From: Paractinoplanes lichenicola
GTDB taxonomy: Bacteria; Actinomycetota; Actinomycetes; Mycobacteriales; Micromonosporaceae
Assembly (NCBI RefSeq): GCF_016785085.1
Contig: NZ_JAENHO010000005.1
Coordinates: 620,001 to 684,000 of the forward strand
Reading direction: 5' to 3'
Length of the DNA stretch: 64,000 bases
Positions 9,918-18,570 of the stretch are shown here, in pieces. Below the pieces are notes generated by a model, which saw nothing but the letters and a program-made list of their open reading frames with translations, was not told where the DNA came from and did no database searches. Each line of letters opens with the position of its first letter. The stretch's first letter is position 1. Both the position numbers and the translations under genes were made by a program.

Positions 9918-10751
9918 TCAGCGGAGGTCGGCCACGAAGATCGCGGTGCCCGGGAACAGCCGGCCCCGCAGCGGGCTCCACTGGCCCCAGATCTCCTCGT
10001 GCCCGGCCGGCCACTCCGGTTCGATCAGGTCGCGCAGGACGAACCCGGCGGCCACCAGCTCGCGCACCCGGTCGCCCAGGGTGCGGTGCTGTTCGACGTA
10101 CGAGGGAACGCCTTTTTCGTCTGTCTCGACGTAGGGCGTGCGATCGAAGTAGGAATTGCGCGCGATCAGGCCGGTCTCGTCGGGCTCGTCCCAGAAGATC
10201 CAGCGCATCGGGTGAGTGATCGAGAAGACCCACGAGCCCCCCGTACGCAGGACGCGCGCGACCTCGCGCATGGCGGCGCCCGAGTCGGCCACGAACGGGA
10301 TCGCCCCGAAGGCCGTGCAGACGATGTCGAATACGCTGTCCGCGAACGGCAGGGCCAGCGCGTCGGCTTGAACCAGGGGCACCCGCACCCCCGTACGGGT
10401 CTCGGCCTCGCGTGCGTGCCGCAACATCCCGGCCGACAGATCGAGGGCCGCCACCTCGGCGCCCTGCCCGTCGAGCCAGCGGGCCCCGGCCGCCGCGCCC
10501 GCGCCGAGCTCCAGCACCCGCCGGCCGCGCACGTCGCCGAGCAGCCGGGCGTCCGCCTCACGCAGCCCCTCGGGGCACCACACGAAGTCGAGATCGCCCA
10601 GGAAGCCGCCGTGCTCGGCCTGGTAGTCGTCGGCGTCGGCGTCCCACCAGCCCCGGCTGGCGACCCGGCTCTCGGCGTCGGTGATCGCCCGCCGGAGGGG
10701 CGCGTCGGACCCCGACGGGTTGATCTCGGTCACCCGGACACGGTACGGCAC
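9918..10751 (-). CDS. Class I SAM-dependent methyltransferase
   Basis: 277 aa. The Rossmann-like methyltransferase core has motif I VLELGAGAAAGARWL near residues 79-93, the acidic end of strand 2 in AALDLSAG, motif II/III QADALALPFADSVFDIVCTAFG, and post-motif EVARVLRTGGSWVFSITHP. The N-terminal segment SRVASRGWWDADADDYQAEHGGFLG is typical of a group of actinobacterial small-molecule methyltransferases. The substrate cannot be told from sequence. It is transcribed away from rpsA; the 3' end lies 80 nt from the DUF2945 start. Confidence 0.88.
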   Translation of the reverse strand: MPYRVRVTEINPSGSDAPLRRAITDAESRVASRGWWDADADDYQAEHGGFLGDLDFVWCPEGLREADARLLGDVRGRRVLELGAGAAAGARWLDGQGAEVAALDLSAGMLRHAREAETRTGVRVPLVQADALALPFADSVFDIVCTAFGAIPFVADSGAAMREVARVLRTGGSWVFSITHPMRWIFWDEPDETGLIARNSYFDRTPYVETDEKGVPSYVEQHRTLGDRVRELVAAGFVLRDLIEPEWPAGHEEIWGQWSPLRGRLFPGTAIFVADLR

Positions 10752-11060
10752 GGCGTGCCGACGTCACGATTCCGGACATTACGGGCATGCTGCGAGGTTT
10801 GGGCCGAACATTGCGCCTCGGTCGTCAGGAGGGCTTGCAACCTGTGGTAATGCGCACGGTAAGCTAGTCGATGCGCTCGCGGATCGTGTGCCTCGGCAGG
10901 GAGCAGGTTCCGTGGTCGTCGGTCTCGACATGATCGACTGCAAGGATTCTGGTCCTTCTGGGTTGCCCGGTCCTTCCGATGTTGTTCGTGCCGTGCCCGC
11001 CGGCAGTTCCGCGGAGCGCGAGAGACACCACGAATCCATCCGTTCGGAGCAACAGTCCAC
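10752..11060 (+). promoter_or_regulatory. Intergenic region upstream of rpsA; candidate promoter only
   Basis: 309 nt between the divergent methyltransferase and rpsA, with no credible gene. The best promoter-like pair I can see is TTGCAA (10835-10840) and TAAGCT (10860-10865) with a 19-nt spacer, which would give an rpsA leader of nearly 200 nt. GGTCCTTC occurs twice in the middle of that leader. No S1-binding or known riboswitch structure was recognised. Confidence 0.35.
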
Positions 11061-12578
11061 ATGACGAGCAGCATCGAGGCCACCTCGAGCGCCAACAAGG
11101 TCACCGTCGACGATCTCGGGTCCGAGGAAGCATTCCTCGCCGCCATCGACGAGACCATCAAGTACTTCAACGACGGCGACATTGTCGAAGGCACCGTCGT
11201 CAAGGTCGATCGGGACGAGGTCCTGCTCGACATCGGCTACAAGACCGAGGGTGTCATCCCCTCGCGCGAGTTGTCGATCAAGCATGACGTGGACCCCGCG
11301 GAAGTGGTGTCGGTCGGTGACCACATCGAAGCCCTCGTCCTCACCAAGGAGGACAAGGAAGGCCGTCTGATCCTCTCGAAGAAGCGGGCTCAGTACGAGC
11401 GCGCCTGGGGCACCATCGAGAAGATCAAGGAGGACGACGGCGTCGTTCGCGGCTCCGTCATCGAGGTCGTCAAGGGTGGCCTCATCCTCGACATCGGCCT
11501 CCGTGGCTTCCTGCCGGCCTCCCTGGTCGAGATGCGTCGTGTCCGCGACCTCCAGCCCTACGTGGGTCGCGAGCTCGAGGCCAAGATCATCGAGCTGGAC
11601 AAGAACCGCAACAACGTGGTCCTGTCCCGCCGGGCGTGGCTCGAGCAGACGCAGTCCGAGGTTCGCACCGAGTTCCTCAACAAGCTGCAGAAGGGCCAGG
11701 TCCGCAAGGGCGTCGTGTCCTCGATCGTCAACTTCGGCGCGTTCGTCGACCTCGGCGGCGTCGACGGTCTGGTGCACGTCTCCGAGCTCTCCTGGAAGCA
11801 CATCGACCACCCCTCCGAGGTTGTCGAGGTCGGCCAGGAGGTCGAGGTCGAGGTGCTCGACGTCGACCTCGACCGGGAGCGCGTCTCCCTGTCGCTGAAG
11901 GCGACCCAGGAAGACCCGTGGCGTCAGTTCGCCCGCACCCACGCGATCAACCAGATCGTGCCGGGCAAGGTCACCAAGCTGGTCCCGTTCGGCGCCTTCG
12001 TCCGGGTGGACGACGGCATCGAGGGCCTGGTGCACATCTCCGAGCTGGCCGAGCGGCACGTCGAGCTGCCCGAGCAGGTCGTCCAGGTGGGCTCCGACGT
12101 CCTGGTCAAGGTCATCGACATCGACCTCGAGCGTCGCCGGATCTCGCTGTCGCTCAAGCAGGCCAACGAGGGCTTCGTCGAGGGGGAGGAGCACTTCGAC
12201 CCGACCCTCTACGGCATGGCCGCGACGTACGACGCCGAGGGCAACTACATCTACCCGGAGGGCTTCGACCCCGAGACGGGCGAGTGGCTCGAGGGCTTCG
12301 ACAAGCAGCGCGAGGCCTGGGAGAAGCAGTACGCCGACGCCCGCGAGCGTTGGGAGGCCCACACCAAGCAGGTGCAGGCGTCCCGCGACGCCGACGCCGA
12401 GGCCGCGCTCAACCCGGTTCCGGCCGGCGGCGCGACCACCTCGTCGTCGACCTCCACCTCGACGAGCTCCTCGAGCTCGTCGGCCCCGGCGCGCGCGTCG
12501 GAGGAGCCGTCCGGCACCCTGGCCACCGACGAGGCGCTCGCCGCTCTGCGCGAGAAGCTCGCCGGCGGCAAGAGCTGA
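11061..12578 (+). CDS. rpsA: 30S ribosomal protein S1
   Basis: RNA-binding ribosomal protein that helps load mRNA, 505 aa. Four S1 (OB-fold) repeats are visible, beginning near residues 36 (DIVEGTVVKVDRDEVLLDIG), 122 (VVRGSVIEVVKGGLILDIG), 210 (VRKGVVSSIVNFGAFVDLGG) and 295 (GKVTKLVPFGAFVRVDDGI). E. coli has six; four plus a disordered tail is the actinobacterial form. The C-terminal 60 residues are Ala/Ser/Thr-rich with a run of about 15 Ser/Thr, and end EALAALREKLAGGKS. A strong hairpin terminator follows, so it is probably monocistronic. Confidence 0.97.
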   Translation: MTSSIEATSSANKVTVDDLGSEEAFLAAIDETIKYFNDGDIVEGTVVKVDRDEVLLDIGYKTEGVIPSRELSIKHDVDPAEVVSVGDHIEALVLTKEDKEGRLILSKKRAQYERAWGTIEKIKEDDGVVRGSVIEVVKGGLILDIGLRGFLPASLVEMRRVRDLQPYVGRELEAKIIELDKNRNNVVLSRRAWLEQTQSEVRTEFLNKLQKGQVRKGVVSSIVNFGAFVDLGGVDGLVHVSELSWKHIDHPSEVVEVGQEVEVEVLDVDLDRERVSLSLKATQEDPWRQFARTHAINQIVPGKVTKLVPFGAFVRVDDGIEGLVHISELAERHVELPEQVVQVGSDVLVKVIDIDLERRRISLSLKQANEGFVEGEEHFDPTLYGMAATYDAEGNYIYPEGFDPETGEWLEGFDKQREAWEKQYADARERWEAHTKQVQASRDADAEAALNPVPAGGATTSSSTSTSTSSSSSSAPARASEEPSGTLATDEALAALREKLAGGKS

Positions 12579-12599
12579 AGCTAGCTCTGGTCTTCTGAG

Positions 12600-12627
12600 G
12601 GCCGTCCCGACTCCGGTCGGGGCGGCC
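12600..12627 (+). terminator. Rho-independent-type terminator of rpsA
   Basis: GGCCGTCCCGAC (12600-12611), loop TCCG, GTCGGGGCGGCC (12616-12627): a 12-bp stem with one G-U pair, 21 nt after the rpsA stop, followed by TTCGCCGTTCTCC. The T-run is weak, as is common in high-GC actinobacteria. Confidence 0.8.
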
Positions 12628-12684
12628 TTCGCCGTTCTCCGCTCCGGGGGTGCTTTCGGTCGTCCCTCCCGGGATACTGAGCGG

Positions 12685-13869
12685 GTGTTGCGAGTGGGGC
12701 TGACCGGCGGCATCGGGGCGGGCAAGAGCGCGGTGGCGCGGCGGCTGGCGCAGTGCGGCGCGGTGATCATCGACGCCGACGTGCTGTCTCGCGAGGTGGT
12801 GGCCCCCGGCACGGAGGGGCTGGCCGAGATCGCGGCGGCGTTCGGGCCGGGCGTGCTCACGGCGGAGGGCGAGCTCGACCGCCCGGCGCTCGCGGCCGAG
12901 GTCTTCGGCGACGACACGGCCCGCCGCACGCTCGAAAAGATCATTCACCCCCGCGTACGGGCTCGGACCGCCGCGCTGACCCACGGCGCCCCCGCCGACG
13001 CGATCGTCGTCAACGACGTGCCGCTGCTGGTCGAGACCGGGCTGGCCCCGTCGTATCACCTGGTCATCGTCGTCGAGGCCGACCGTGGGCAGCGCATCCG
13101 GCGGCTCGTCGAGACCCGGGGCATGACCGCCGAGCAGGCCGAGGCCCGCATCGCCGCGCAGGCCGCCGACGCCGACCGCCGCCGCGCGGCCGACGTGCTG
13201 CTGACCAACGACGGCACCCTCGACGACCTCAACGCGCGAGTCGACCGGCTCCACAAGCAGCGCCTCAAGCCGTACGAGGAAAATCTGCGCACCGGCTGCT
13301 CGGCCCGGTCCGACCGCACGCTGCACATCGCCGGCGCCGACCCGGCGTGGCCCGACCAGGCCGCCCGCCTGATCGCCCGGATCGAGCACGTCCTGCCCGC
13401 CGGGCACCCGGTGTCGCACATCGGCTCGACCGCCGTGCCCGGCCTGCCCGCCAAGGACATCGTCGACCTGATGCTGGCCGTGCGGACCCTCGACGAGGCC
13501 GACGCCCTGGCCGACCGGCTGGGCGCGGCCGGCTTCCCGCGCCGCTCGGGGGAGTGGTACGACAACGCCCGCGGTTTGCCCGGCCAGACGTGGCCCAAGC
13601 GCCTGCACGGCTCCTGCGACCCCGGCCGCACGGTGAATCTGCACGTCCGGGTGACCGGTTCGCCCGGCTGGCGGTTCGCCCTGCTGATGCGCGACCACCT
13701 GCGCTCGGTGCCCGAGGCCCGCGACGGCTACGCGGCGGCCAAGGAACGCTGGGCGGCCGAACACCACGACCGCTACGCATACGGCGACGCAAAGGAACCC
13801 TGGTTCGACGAGGAGGCCGTGGCCGCCGACGACTGGGCCGAGGCCACCGGATGGCAGCCGACCCCCTGA
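12685..13869 (+). CDS. coaE: Dephospho-CoA kinase fused to GrpB/UPF0157 domain
   Basis: Last step of CoA synthesis: ATP-dependent phosphorylation of the 3'-OH of dephospho-CoA. Residues 1 to about 195 are the kinase, with P-loop GLTGGIGAGKSAVARRL, the DADVLSREVV segment, IIHPRVRA, and NDVPLLVETG. Residues from about 210 to the end form a GrpB/UPF0157 nucleotidyltransferase-like domain, with HIGSTAVPGLPAKDIVDLM as its signature. Total 394 aa against about 200 for stand-alone CoaE. The same fusion is known in mycobacteria. The GTG at 12685 is immediately followed by an in-frame TTG, either usable. GATACT at 12673-12678 could be a -10 for a near-leaderless transcript. Confidence 0.95.
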   Translation: MLRVGLTGGIGAGKSAVARRLAQCGAVIIDADVLSREVVAPGTEGLAEIAAAFGPGVLTAEGELDRPALAAEVFGDDTARRTLEKIIHPRVRARTAALTHGAPADAIVVNDVPLLVETGLAPSYHLVIVVEADRGQRIRRLVETRGMTAEQAEARIAAQAADADRRRAADVLLTNDGTLDDLNARVDRLHKQRLKPYEENLRTGCSARSDRTLHIAGADPAWPDQAARLIARIEHVLPAGHPVSHIGSTAVPGLPAKDIVDLMLAVRTLDEADALADRLGAAGFPRRSGEWYDNARGLPGQTWPKRLHGSCDPGRTVNLHVRVTGSPGWRFALLMRDHLRSVPEARDGYAAAKERWAAEHHDRYAYGDAKEPWFDEEAVAADDWAEATGWQPTP

Positions 13870-13974
13870 CCCGGCCCTCCGCCCCAAGATCACCGCAAAC
13901 TCCGGGCCCGCCCTCACCGGGGGACCCCCTCCACCAGCGATTTTAGTCGGCTGGGCCGATCTTGAACGGGTGCC

Positions 13975-14003
13975 CTGTGGATAACCAGCGGCTGTGGACA
14001 ACC
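13975..14003 (+). repeat. DnaA-box-like direct repeat
   Basis: CTGTGGATAACC (13975-13986) and CTGTGGACAACC (13992-14003) repeat with a 17-nt period. Read on the minus strand they contain TTATCCACA and TTGTCCACA, the two DnaA-box forms of E. coli and of high-GC actinobacteria respectively. There are only two boxes and no AT-rich unwinding element, so this is not an origin; it could be a DnaA-binding control site or a chance pair. Confidence 0.55.
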
Positions 14004-14233
14004 GCAAAATTGCCAGCCGGATGTGCTACGGCGCGCGACGACGCGTACGGAATGCTGGTTTTGATCGTGGGGTTGAAAGAAGGGCGCTCGCGGCGGCCGG
14101 TCTGCGCATAGCGCGACCACCAGCGGGTGCGCTCGCCGTGAGCCGGGGCGCAACAACCACGGGCCGGGCGAGGGGATCGTGTGATGATCCCGCTCGATGC
14201 CGGGCGGCCGCCGCGAGCGGCCTACCCGAACAG

Positions 14234-14259
14234 GTTAGGCGGGCCACGCAACGCCTAAC
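14234..14259. promoter_or_regulatory. Perfect inverted repeat upstream of uvrB (operator candidate)
   Basis: GTTAGGCG (14234-14241) and CGCCTAAC (14252-14259), a perfect 8-bp inverted repeat with a 10-nt spacer, 65 nt upstream of the uvrB promoter motif. It may bind a dimeric regulator or fold as a short hairpin. The factor is unknown. Confidence 0.45.
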
Positions 14260-14323
14260 AATGGCGCCGGGCGGGGCCGAATGTGCACCCACCGCACGCG
14301 GGCTCCGCGGCGGCGGCCAGAAC

Positions 14324-14346
14324 TTGTCAGACCCTCGACGTACGGT
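14324..14346 (+). promoter_or_regulatory. PafBC/RecA-NDp-type DNA-damage promoter of uvrB
   Basis: TTGTCAGAC (14324-14332), eight bases, TACGGT (14341-14346). Fits TTGTCRGTG-N8-TAnnnT. The uvrB ATG follows 7 nt after the -10 and lacks a good Shine-Dalgarno, consistent with a leaderless mRNA. Motif match is direct; PafBC control is inferred. Confidence 0.72.
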
Positions 14347-14353
14347 GGTTTCC

Positions 14354-16471
14354 ATGGCGCTCGACATCCCACGACTCGACGGCCGCTTCGAGGTCGTCAG
14401 CGAATTTCAGCCGGCCGGTGACCAGCCGGCGGCCATCACCGAGCTCGACCGGCGGGTCCGGAGCGGCGATCGCCACACGGTGCTGCTCGGCGCGACCGGC
14501 ACGGGCAAGAGCGCGACGACCGCGTGGCTGATCGAGAAGCTGCAGCGGCCCGCGCTCGTGCTCGCGCCCAACAAGACGCTGTGCGCGCAGCTCGCCAAGG
14601 AGTTCCGCGAGCTGCTGCCCAACAATGCCGTCGAATACTTCGTCAGTTATTACGACTATTACCAGCCCGAGGCCTACATCGCCCAGACCGACACCTACAT
14701 CGAGAAGGACTCGTCGGTCAACGAGGAGGTCGAGCGGCTGCGGCACTCGGCCACGATGTCGCTGCTGACCCGGCGCGACACGATCGTGGTGGCGACCGTC
14801 TCCGCGATCTACGGCCTGGGCACCCCGCAGGAATATCTCGACCGCTCGGTCAAGGTCAAGGTGGGCGACGTTGTCGACCGTGACCAGGTGCTGCGCCGCC
14901 TGGTCGACATTCAGTACTCGCGCAACGACATGGCCTTCCAGCGGGGCACGTTCCGGGTCCGCGGCGACACGCTCGAGATCATCCCGGCCTACGAGGAGCT
15001 CGCGGTCCGCGTCGAGCTGTTCGGCGACGAGATCGAGAAGCTGTATTACCTGCACCCGCTGACCGGCGAGATCGTCCGCGAGGTCGACCAGCTGGTCATC
15101 TTCCCGGCGTCGCACTACGTGGCCGGCCCCGAGCGCATGGAGCGGGCGATCCGCCAGATCGAGGCCGAGCTCGAGGAGCGGCTGGCCGAGTTCGAGCGGC
15201 AGGGCAAGCTGCTCGAAGCGCAGCGGCTGCGCATGCGCACGCAGTACGACGTCGAGATGATGCGGCAGGTCGGCTTCTGCAACGGTATCGAGAACTATTC
15301 GATGCACATGGACGGCCGCTCGCCCGGCGAGCCGTCGTTCACCCTGCTCGACTACTTCCCCGACGACTACATCACGGTCATCGACGAGTCGCACGTGACG
15401 ATCCCGCAGATCGGCGGCATGTATGAGGGTGACGCGTCCCGCAAGCGCATCCTGATCGAGCACGGCTTCCGGCTGCCCAGCGCGGCCGACAACCGCCCGC
15501 TGCGGTTCGACGAGTTCCTCGAGCGGGTCGGCCAGATGGTGTTCCTGTCGGCCACCCCCGGCCCGTGGGAGATGCAGCAGGCCCAGGGCGAGTTCGTCGA
15601 GCAGGTGATCCGCCCGACCGGCCTGATCGACCCGCAGGTGGTCGTGAAGCCGACCAAGGGCCAGATCGACGACCTCATGCACGAGATCAAGCTGCGCACC
15701 GAGCGCGACGAGCGGGTCTTGGTCACGACGCTGACCAAGAAGATGGCCGAGGACCTGACGGACTATCTGCTCGAGAACGGCATCCGCGTGCGCTACCTGC
15801 ACTCCGAGGTGGACACGTTGCGCCGCGTCGAGCTGCTCAAAGAGCTGCGCAAGGGCGACTACGACGTGCTCGTCGGCATCAACCTGCTGCGCGAGGGTCT
15901 CGACCTGCCCGAGGTGTCGCTGGTCGCCATCCTCGACGCCGACAAGGAGGGCTTCCTGCGCTCCGGCCGGTCGCTGATCCAGACGATCGGCCGCGCCGCC
16001 CGAAACGTGTCGGGCGAGGTTCACATGTATGCCGACAAGATGACCCCGTCGATGCGTGACGCCATCGAGGAGACCGACCGGCGCCGGGCCAAGCAGATCG
16101 CGCACAACGAGGCCAACGGCATCACCCCGCAGGCGCTGCGCAAGCGGATCCACGACATCCTCGACGACATCTATCGCGAGGCGGAGGATACCGACGCCGC
16201 GGTCAGCCCGATGGTCGGCGGCGGTGGCCGGCAGATCTCGCGCGGCAAGGCGCCGGTGCCCGAGACCAGGTCGAAGGGTCGCGCCGCGGCCGGGGCGACG
16301 GCCGCCAAGGGCATGGCCCGCACCGAGCTGGCCCAGCTCATCCAGGATCTCAACGAGCAGATGCTCGGGGCGGCGCGTGAGCTGCAGTTCGAGCTGGCGG
16401 CCCGGATCCGTGACGAGATGTCCGAGCTCAAGAAGGAGTTGCGGGGCATGGACGCTGCGGGGGTGAAATAG
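14354..16471 (+). CDS. uvrB: Excinuclease ABC subunit UvrB
   Basis: DNA-damage verification helicase of nucleotide excision repair, 705 aa. Walker A LGATGTGKSATTAWLIEKL near residue 45; the DNA-gripping beta-hairpin region VSYYDYYQPEAYI; helicase motifs DESHVTIPQ, FLSATPGPWE, and QTIGRAARNVSGEV; and the C-terminal UVR/UvrC-binding helix pair ELAQLIQDLNEQMLGAARELQFELAARIRDEM. Between the helicase core and the UVR motif lies a Gly/Ala/Arg-rich linker of about 55 residues. The ATG at 14354 is chosen because the family start (MALDIPRLDGRFEVVSEFQPAGDQP) follows directly and the promoter predicts transcription from there; the open frame extends further upstream but through non-conserved sequence. 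Confidence 0.97.
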   Translation: MALDIPRLDGRFEVVSEFQPAGDQPAAITELDRRVRSGDRHTVLLGATGTGKSATTAWLIEKLQRPALVLAPNKTLCAQLAKEFRELLPNNAVEYFVSYYDYYQPEAYIAQTDTYIEKDSSVNEEVERLRHSATMSLLTRRDTIVVATVSAIYGLGTPQEYLDRSVKVKVGDVVDRDQVLRRLVDIQYSRNDMAFQRGTFRVRGDTLEIIPAYEELAVRVELFGDEIEKLYYLHPLTGEIVREVDQLVIFPASHYVAGPERMERAIRQIEAELEERLAEFERQGKLLEAQRLRMRTQYDVEMMRQVGFCNGIENYSMHMDGRSPGEPSFTLLDYFPDDYITVIDESHVTIPQIGGMYEGDASRKRILIEHGFRLPSAADNRPLRFDEFLERVGQMVFLSATPGPWEMQQAQGEFVEQVIRPTGLIDPQVVVKPTKGQIDDLMHEIKLRTERDERVLVTTLTKKMAEDLTDYLLENGIRVRYLHSEVDTLRRVELLKELRKGDYDVLVGINLLREGLDLPEVSLVAILDADKEGFLRSGRSLIQTIGRAARNVSGEVHMYADKMTPSMRDAIEETDRRRAKQIAHNEANGITPQALRKRIHDILDDIYREAEDTDAAVSPMVGGGGRQISRGKAPVPETRSKGRAAAGATAAKGMARTELAQLIQDLNEQMLGAARELQFELAARIRDEMSELKKELRGMDAAGVK

Positions 16472-16521
16472 TTCGATCCGCCCGGTGCCCGGTGCCCGGT
16501 GCCCGTGGCTAATGTGGCCGG

Positions 16522-17397
16522 ATGACTTCGACCGGCGAGACCACGTGGACCGAGCTGACCGGCCTGCCCCCGGAGCTGCTGGCCCTGGCCGAGCGGTGTT
16601 ACGCGGCCGACGGCGGCATGCCGCTGGCGACCGACCCGGCGTTCCTGGGGCGGCGCTGGGCTTCGGCCTTCGGCCTCCGAGCGGGGGACGGCTCCCTGCT
16701 CGCCGCCGGGGCCGTCCGGCCCGGGCCGTTCTTCACCGGCCTGGTCGACCCTGACGCGCGGGGGCGCGGGCTCGGCGCCGAGGTCCTCGACCGCGGACTG
16801 GCCCTGGCCGCCGCGGCCGCGACCGGTGGCGGCGTCGTCACCGTCGAGTCCGAGACCATGACCGATGACGCGGCCGAGCTGTTCGAGTCGCGGGGGCTGC
16901 GGCAGACCTTCGCCGAGGACGTCATGCGCATCGACGACCTCGACCTGCCGCCGGTCGATTGGCCCGCGGGGGTGACCGTCACGGCCTGGGACGGCCCCGA
17001 CGTCGCCCGGCGGTTCCACGCGACGTATCACGAGTCGTTCCGCGACCGGCCCGGCTTCCCGGGCGACCCGGCCGACGAGTGGATCGCCGAGAACGAGGAG
17101 GACGACGACTTCCTGCCCGGCTGCTCCCTGCTCGTGACGCTGCCCGACCTGGGCGACGCCGGCTTCGTCGTGGCCGCTCGCGGCTGGATCGTGCAGGCCG
17201 GCGTGGCCCCCTTCGCCCGGCGCCGGGGCCTCGCGGCGGCCCTGATCACCGAGTCGCTGAACCGCATGCGCTCCGCGGGCAAGGCCGACCACGCCTGGCT
17301 GACCGTCAACATCAACAACCCGGGGGCGGCGGCGCTCTACCGACGGCTGGGCTTCGAGGAGCGGGGGCTGCGGGCCCGTTACCAGCGACCCGTCTGA
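16522..17397 (+). CDS. GNAT acetyltransferase, two-domain
   Basis: Acyl-CoA-dependent N-acetyltransferase, 291 aa, with two GNAT-like halves. The N-terminal half has FFTGLVDPDARGRGLGAEVLDRGLALA (acetyl-CoA binding R-G-R-G-L-G). The C-terminal half has IVQAGVAPFARRRGLAAALITESL and ends NNPGAAALYRRLGFEERG. Two-domain GNATs include mycothiol synthase, but the resemblance is too loose to assign that. TAATGT (16511-16516) sits 5 nt before the ATG and could be a -10 of a leaderless transcript. GGTGCCC is repeated three times in tandem just upstream (16484-16504). Substrate unknown. Confidence 0.87.
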   Translation: MTSTGETTWTELTGLPPELLALAERCYAADGGMPLATDPAFLGRRWASAFGLRAGDGSLLAAGAVRPGPFFTGLVDPDARGRGLGAEVLDRGLALAAAAATGGGVVTVESETMTDDAAELFESRGLRQTFAEDVMRIDDLDLPPVDWPAGVTVTAWDGPDVARRFHATYHESFRDRPGFPGDPADEWIAENEEDDDFLPGCSLLVTLPDLGDAGFVVAARGWIVQAGVAPFARRRGLAAALITESLNRMRSAGKADHAWLTVNINNPGAAALYRRLGFEERGLRARYQRPV

Positions 17398-17425
17398 TCG
17401 GCCCCGATCGGGGTACGCGCCCTGC

Positions 17426-18154
17426 ATGATTCGCTGGGTGGACGCTTTTCTCGATCGGCCTCTCGGGAAGCTCGACGAGGCCGTCACGTTCTGGGCGACG
17501 GTCACCGGGTCCACGCCCGCACCGCAGAAAGACCCGGGGTTCGTACGGTTGCACACGGCGGCGGGCGACGACTGGCTCGAGATCCAGGGCGTCCGCTCGG
17601 GGCCCGGCGGTCACCACCCGGACATCTGGGTCGACGACCTCGCCGGCTTCAACGGCCGGGCCCTGTCGGCGGGCGCCACGGTGCGGGCCGACCACGGCGA
17701 CTGGCAGACGCTCAGCTCCCCGGCCGGGCTGCCCTTCTGCACGGCGACCTGGCGTGATCAACACGTACGGCCGCGGCCGTACGGCGGGCCGGACGGGGTG
17801 ACGCTGCGGCCGCACCAGCTCTGCTTCGACTTGGCCCCTTCGGCGTACGACCGTGAAGTGCGCTTCTGGCAGACGCTGACCGAGTGGGAGCTCGACGGGG
17901 GCGAGCAGGAAGACGAGTTCGTACGCCTGCAGCCGCGGCCCCCGATCCCGGTGCGGTTCCTGTTTCAGCGGCTCGGCTCGGACCGGGCGGCCTCGGTGCA
18001 CCTGGACGTCTCGTGCTCCGACATTCCCGCGGGGCGCCGCTGGCACGAGTCTCTGGGGGCGACGTTTGTGGGGGAGTGGCCGCACTGGTCGACGTTCCGC
18101 GACCCGGCGGGCGGCATTTACTGCCTGACCAGCGGAGACCCCGCCACGGACTGA
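17426..18154 (+). CDS. VOC superfamily protein (glyoxalase/bleomycin resistance-like)
   Basis: 242 aa made of two tandem betaalphabetabetabeta modules of about 115 residues. The first begins WVDAFLDRPLGKLDEAVTFWATVTGS and contains LHTAAGDDWLEIQG; the second begins LCFDLAPSAYDREVRFWQTLTEWEL and closes with STFRDPAGGIYCLTSGDP, the usual end of a VOC module. Members bind a metal and act as dioxygenases, isomerases or drug-sequestering proteins; the metal ligands are not certain enough here to assign a reaction. It follows the GNAT gene by 28 nt and may be co-transcribed with it. Confidence 0.85.
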   Translation: MIRWVDAFLDRPLGKLDEAVTFWATVTGSTPAPQKDPGFVRLHTAAGDDWLEIQGVRSGPGGHHPDIWVDDLAGFNGRALSAGATVRADHGDWQTLSSPAGLPFCTATWRDQHVRPRPYGGPDGVTLRPHQLCFDLAPSAYDREVRFWQTLTEWELDGGEQEDEFVRLQPRPPIPVRFLFQRLGSDRAASVHLDVSCSDIPAGRRWHESLGATFVGEWPHWSTFRDPAGGIYCLTSGDPATD

Positions 18155-18176
18155 CTGCTGTTGCCGCCCCGTTCGG

Positions 18177-18509
18177 TCAGTCGGTGAAGAAGTTGTGGTC
18201 CGGGCCGGGGCGCTCGCCTGCGGGAACGTCGAGGTAGTGCTCGACGAGCGGGGGCTTGGCGAAGTACGGGCCGATCCAGCCGCGCCACTGGTTGAAGCGT
18301 TCGGTGCCGCGGAAGTTCTGCTCGTGGGCTTCGACGTCGTCCCACTCGACCAGCAGCACGAACCTCGACGCCGACTCGATGCCGCGGGTCATGCGCACCG
18401 AGCGGCAGCCGGGCGTGGTCGCCAGGATCGGGTGGGCCATGGTGTAGGCGGCGGCGAAGGCGTCTTCGGAGCCGGGCGTGATGTCGATCAGGGCGACCTC
18501 GAGAACCAT
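18177..18509 (-). CDS. Antibiotic biosynthesis monooxygenase (ABM) domain protein
   Basis: 110 aa, a small ferredoxin-like alpha/beta protein. The pattern MVLEVALIDITPGSEDAFAAAYTMAHPILATTPGC, then SRFVLLVEWDDVEAHEQNFRGTERFNQWRGWIGPYF, is that of dimeric ABM/DUF4188-like proteins. The start at 18509 is the ATG directly before the first beta strand; longer versions read into the purine repeat and are rejected. It is convergent with the VOC gene (22 nt between stops). The reaction is unknown; such proteins include heme- and quinol-oxidising monooxygenases. Confidence 0.8.
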   Translation of the reverse strand: MVLEVALIDITPGSEDAFAAAYTMAHPILATTPGCRSVRMTRGIESASRFVLLVEWDDVEAHEQNFRGTERFNQWRGWIGPYFAKPPLVEHYLDVPAGERPGPDHNFFTD

Positions 18510-18570
18510 GCCTGGAGCCTGCCACAGACCCAACCGAACTAGCCTCCTAGGACGCCAAGAGAGCGCGAAC

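Larger units (their letters stand above)
13870..14353 (+). promoter_or_regulatory. Long regulatory intergenic region between coaE and uvrB
   Basis: 484 nt with no convincing gene. It holds, in order, a DnaA-box-like direct repeat (13975-14003), an inverted repeat GGATC/GATCC around 14174-14191, an 8-bp perfect inverted repeat (14234-14259) and the uvrB damage-type promoter (14324-14346). Base composition is less extreme than in the flanking genes around 13940-14070. The intervening stretches show nothing else I can name. Confidence 0.6.
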
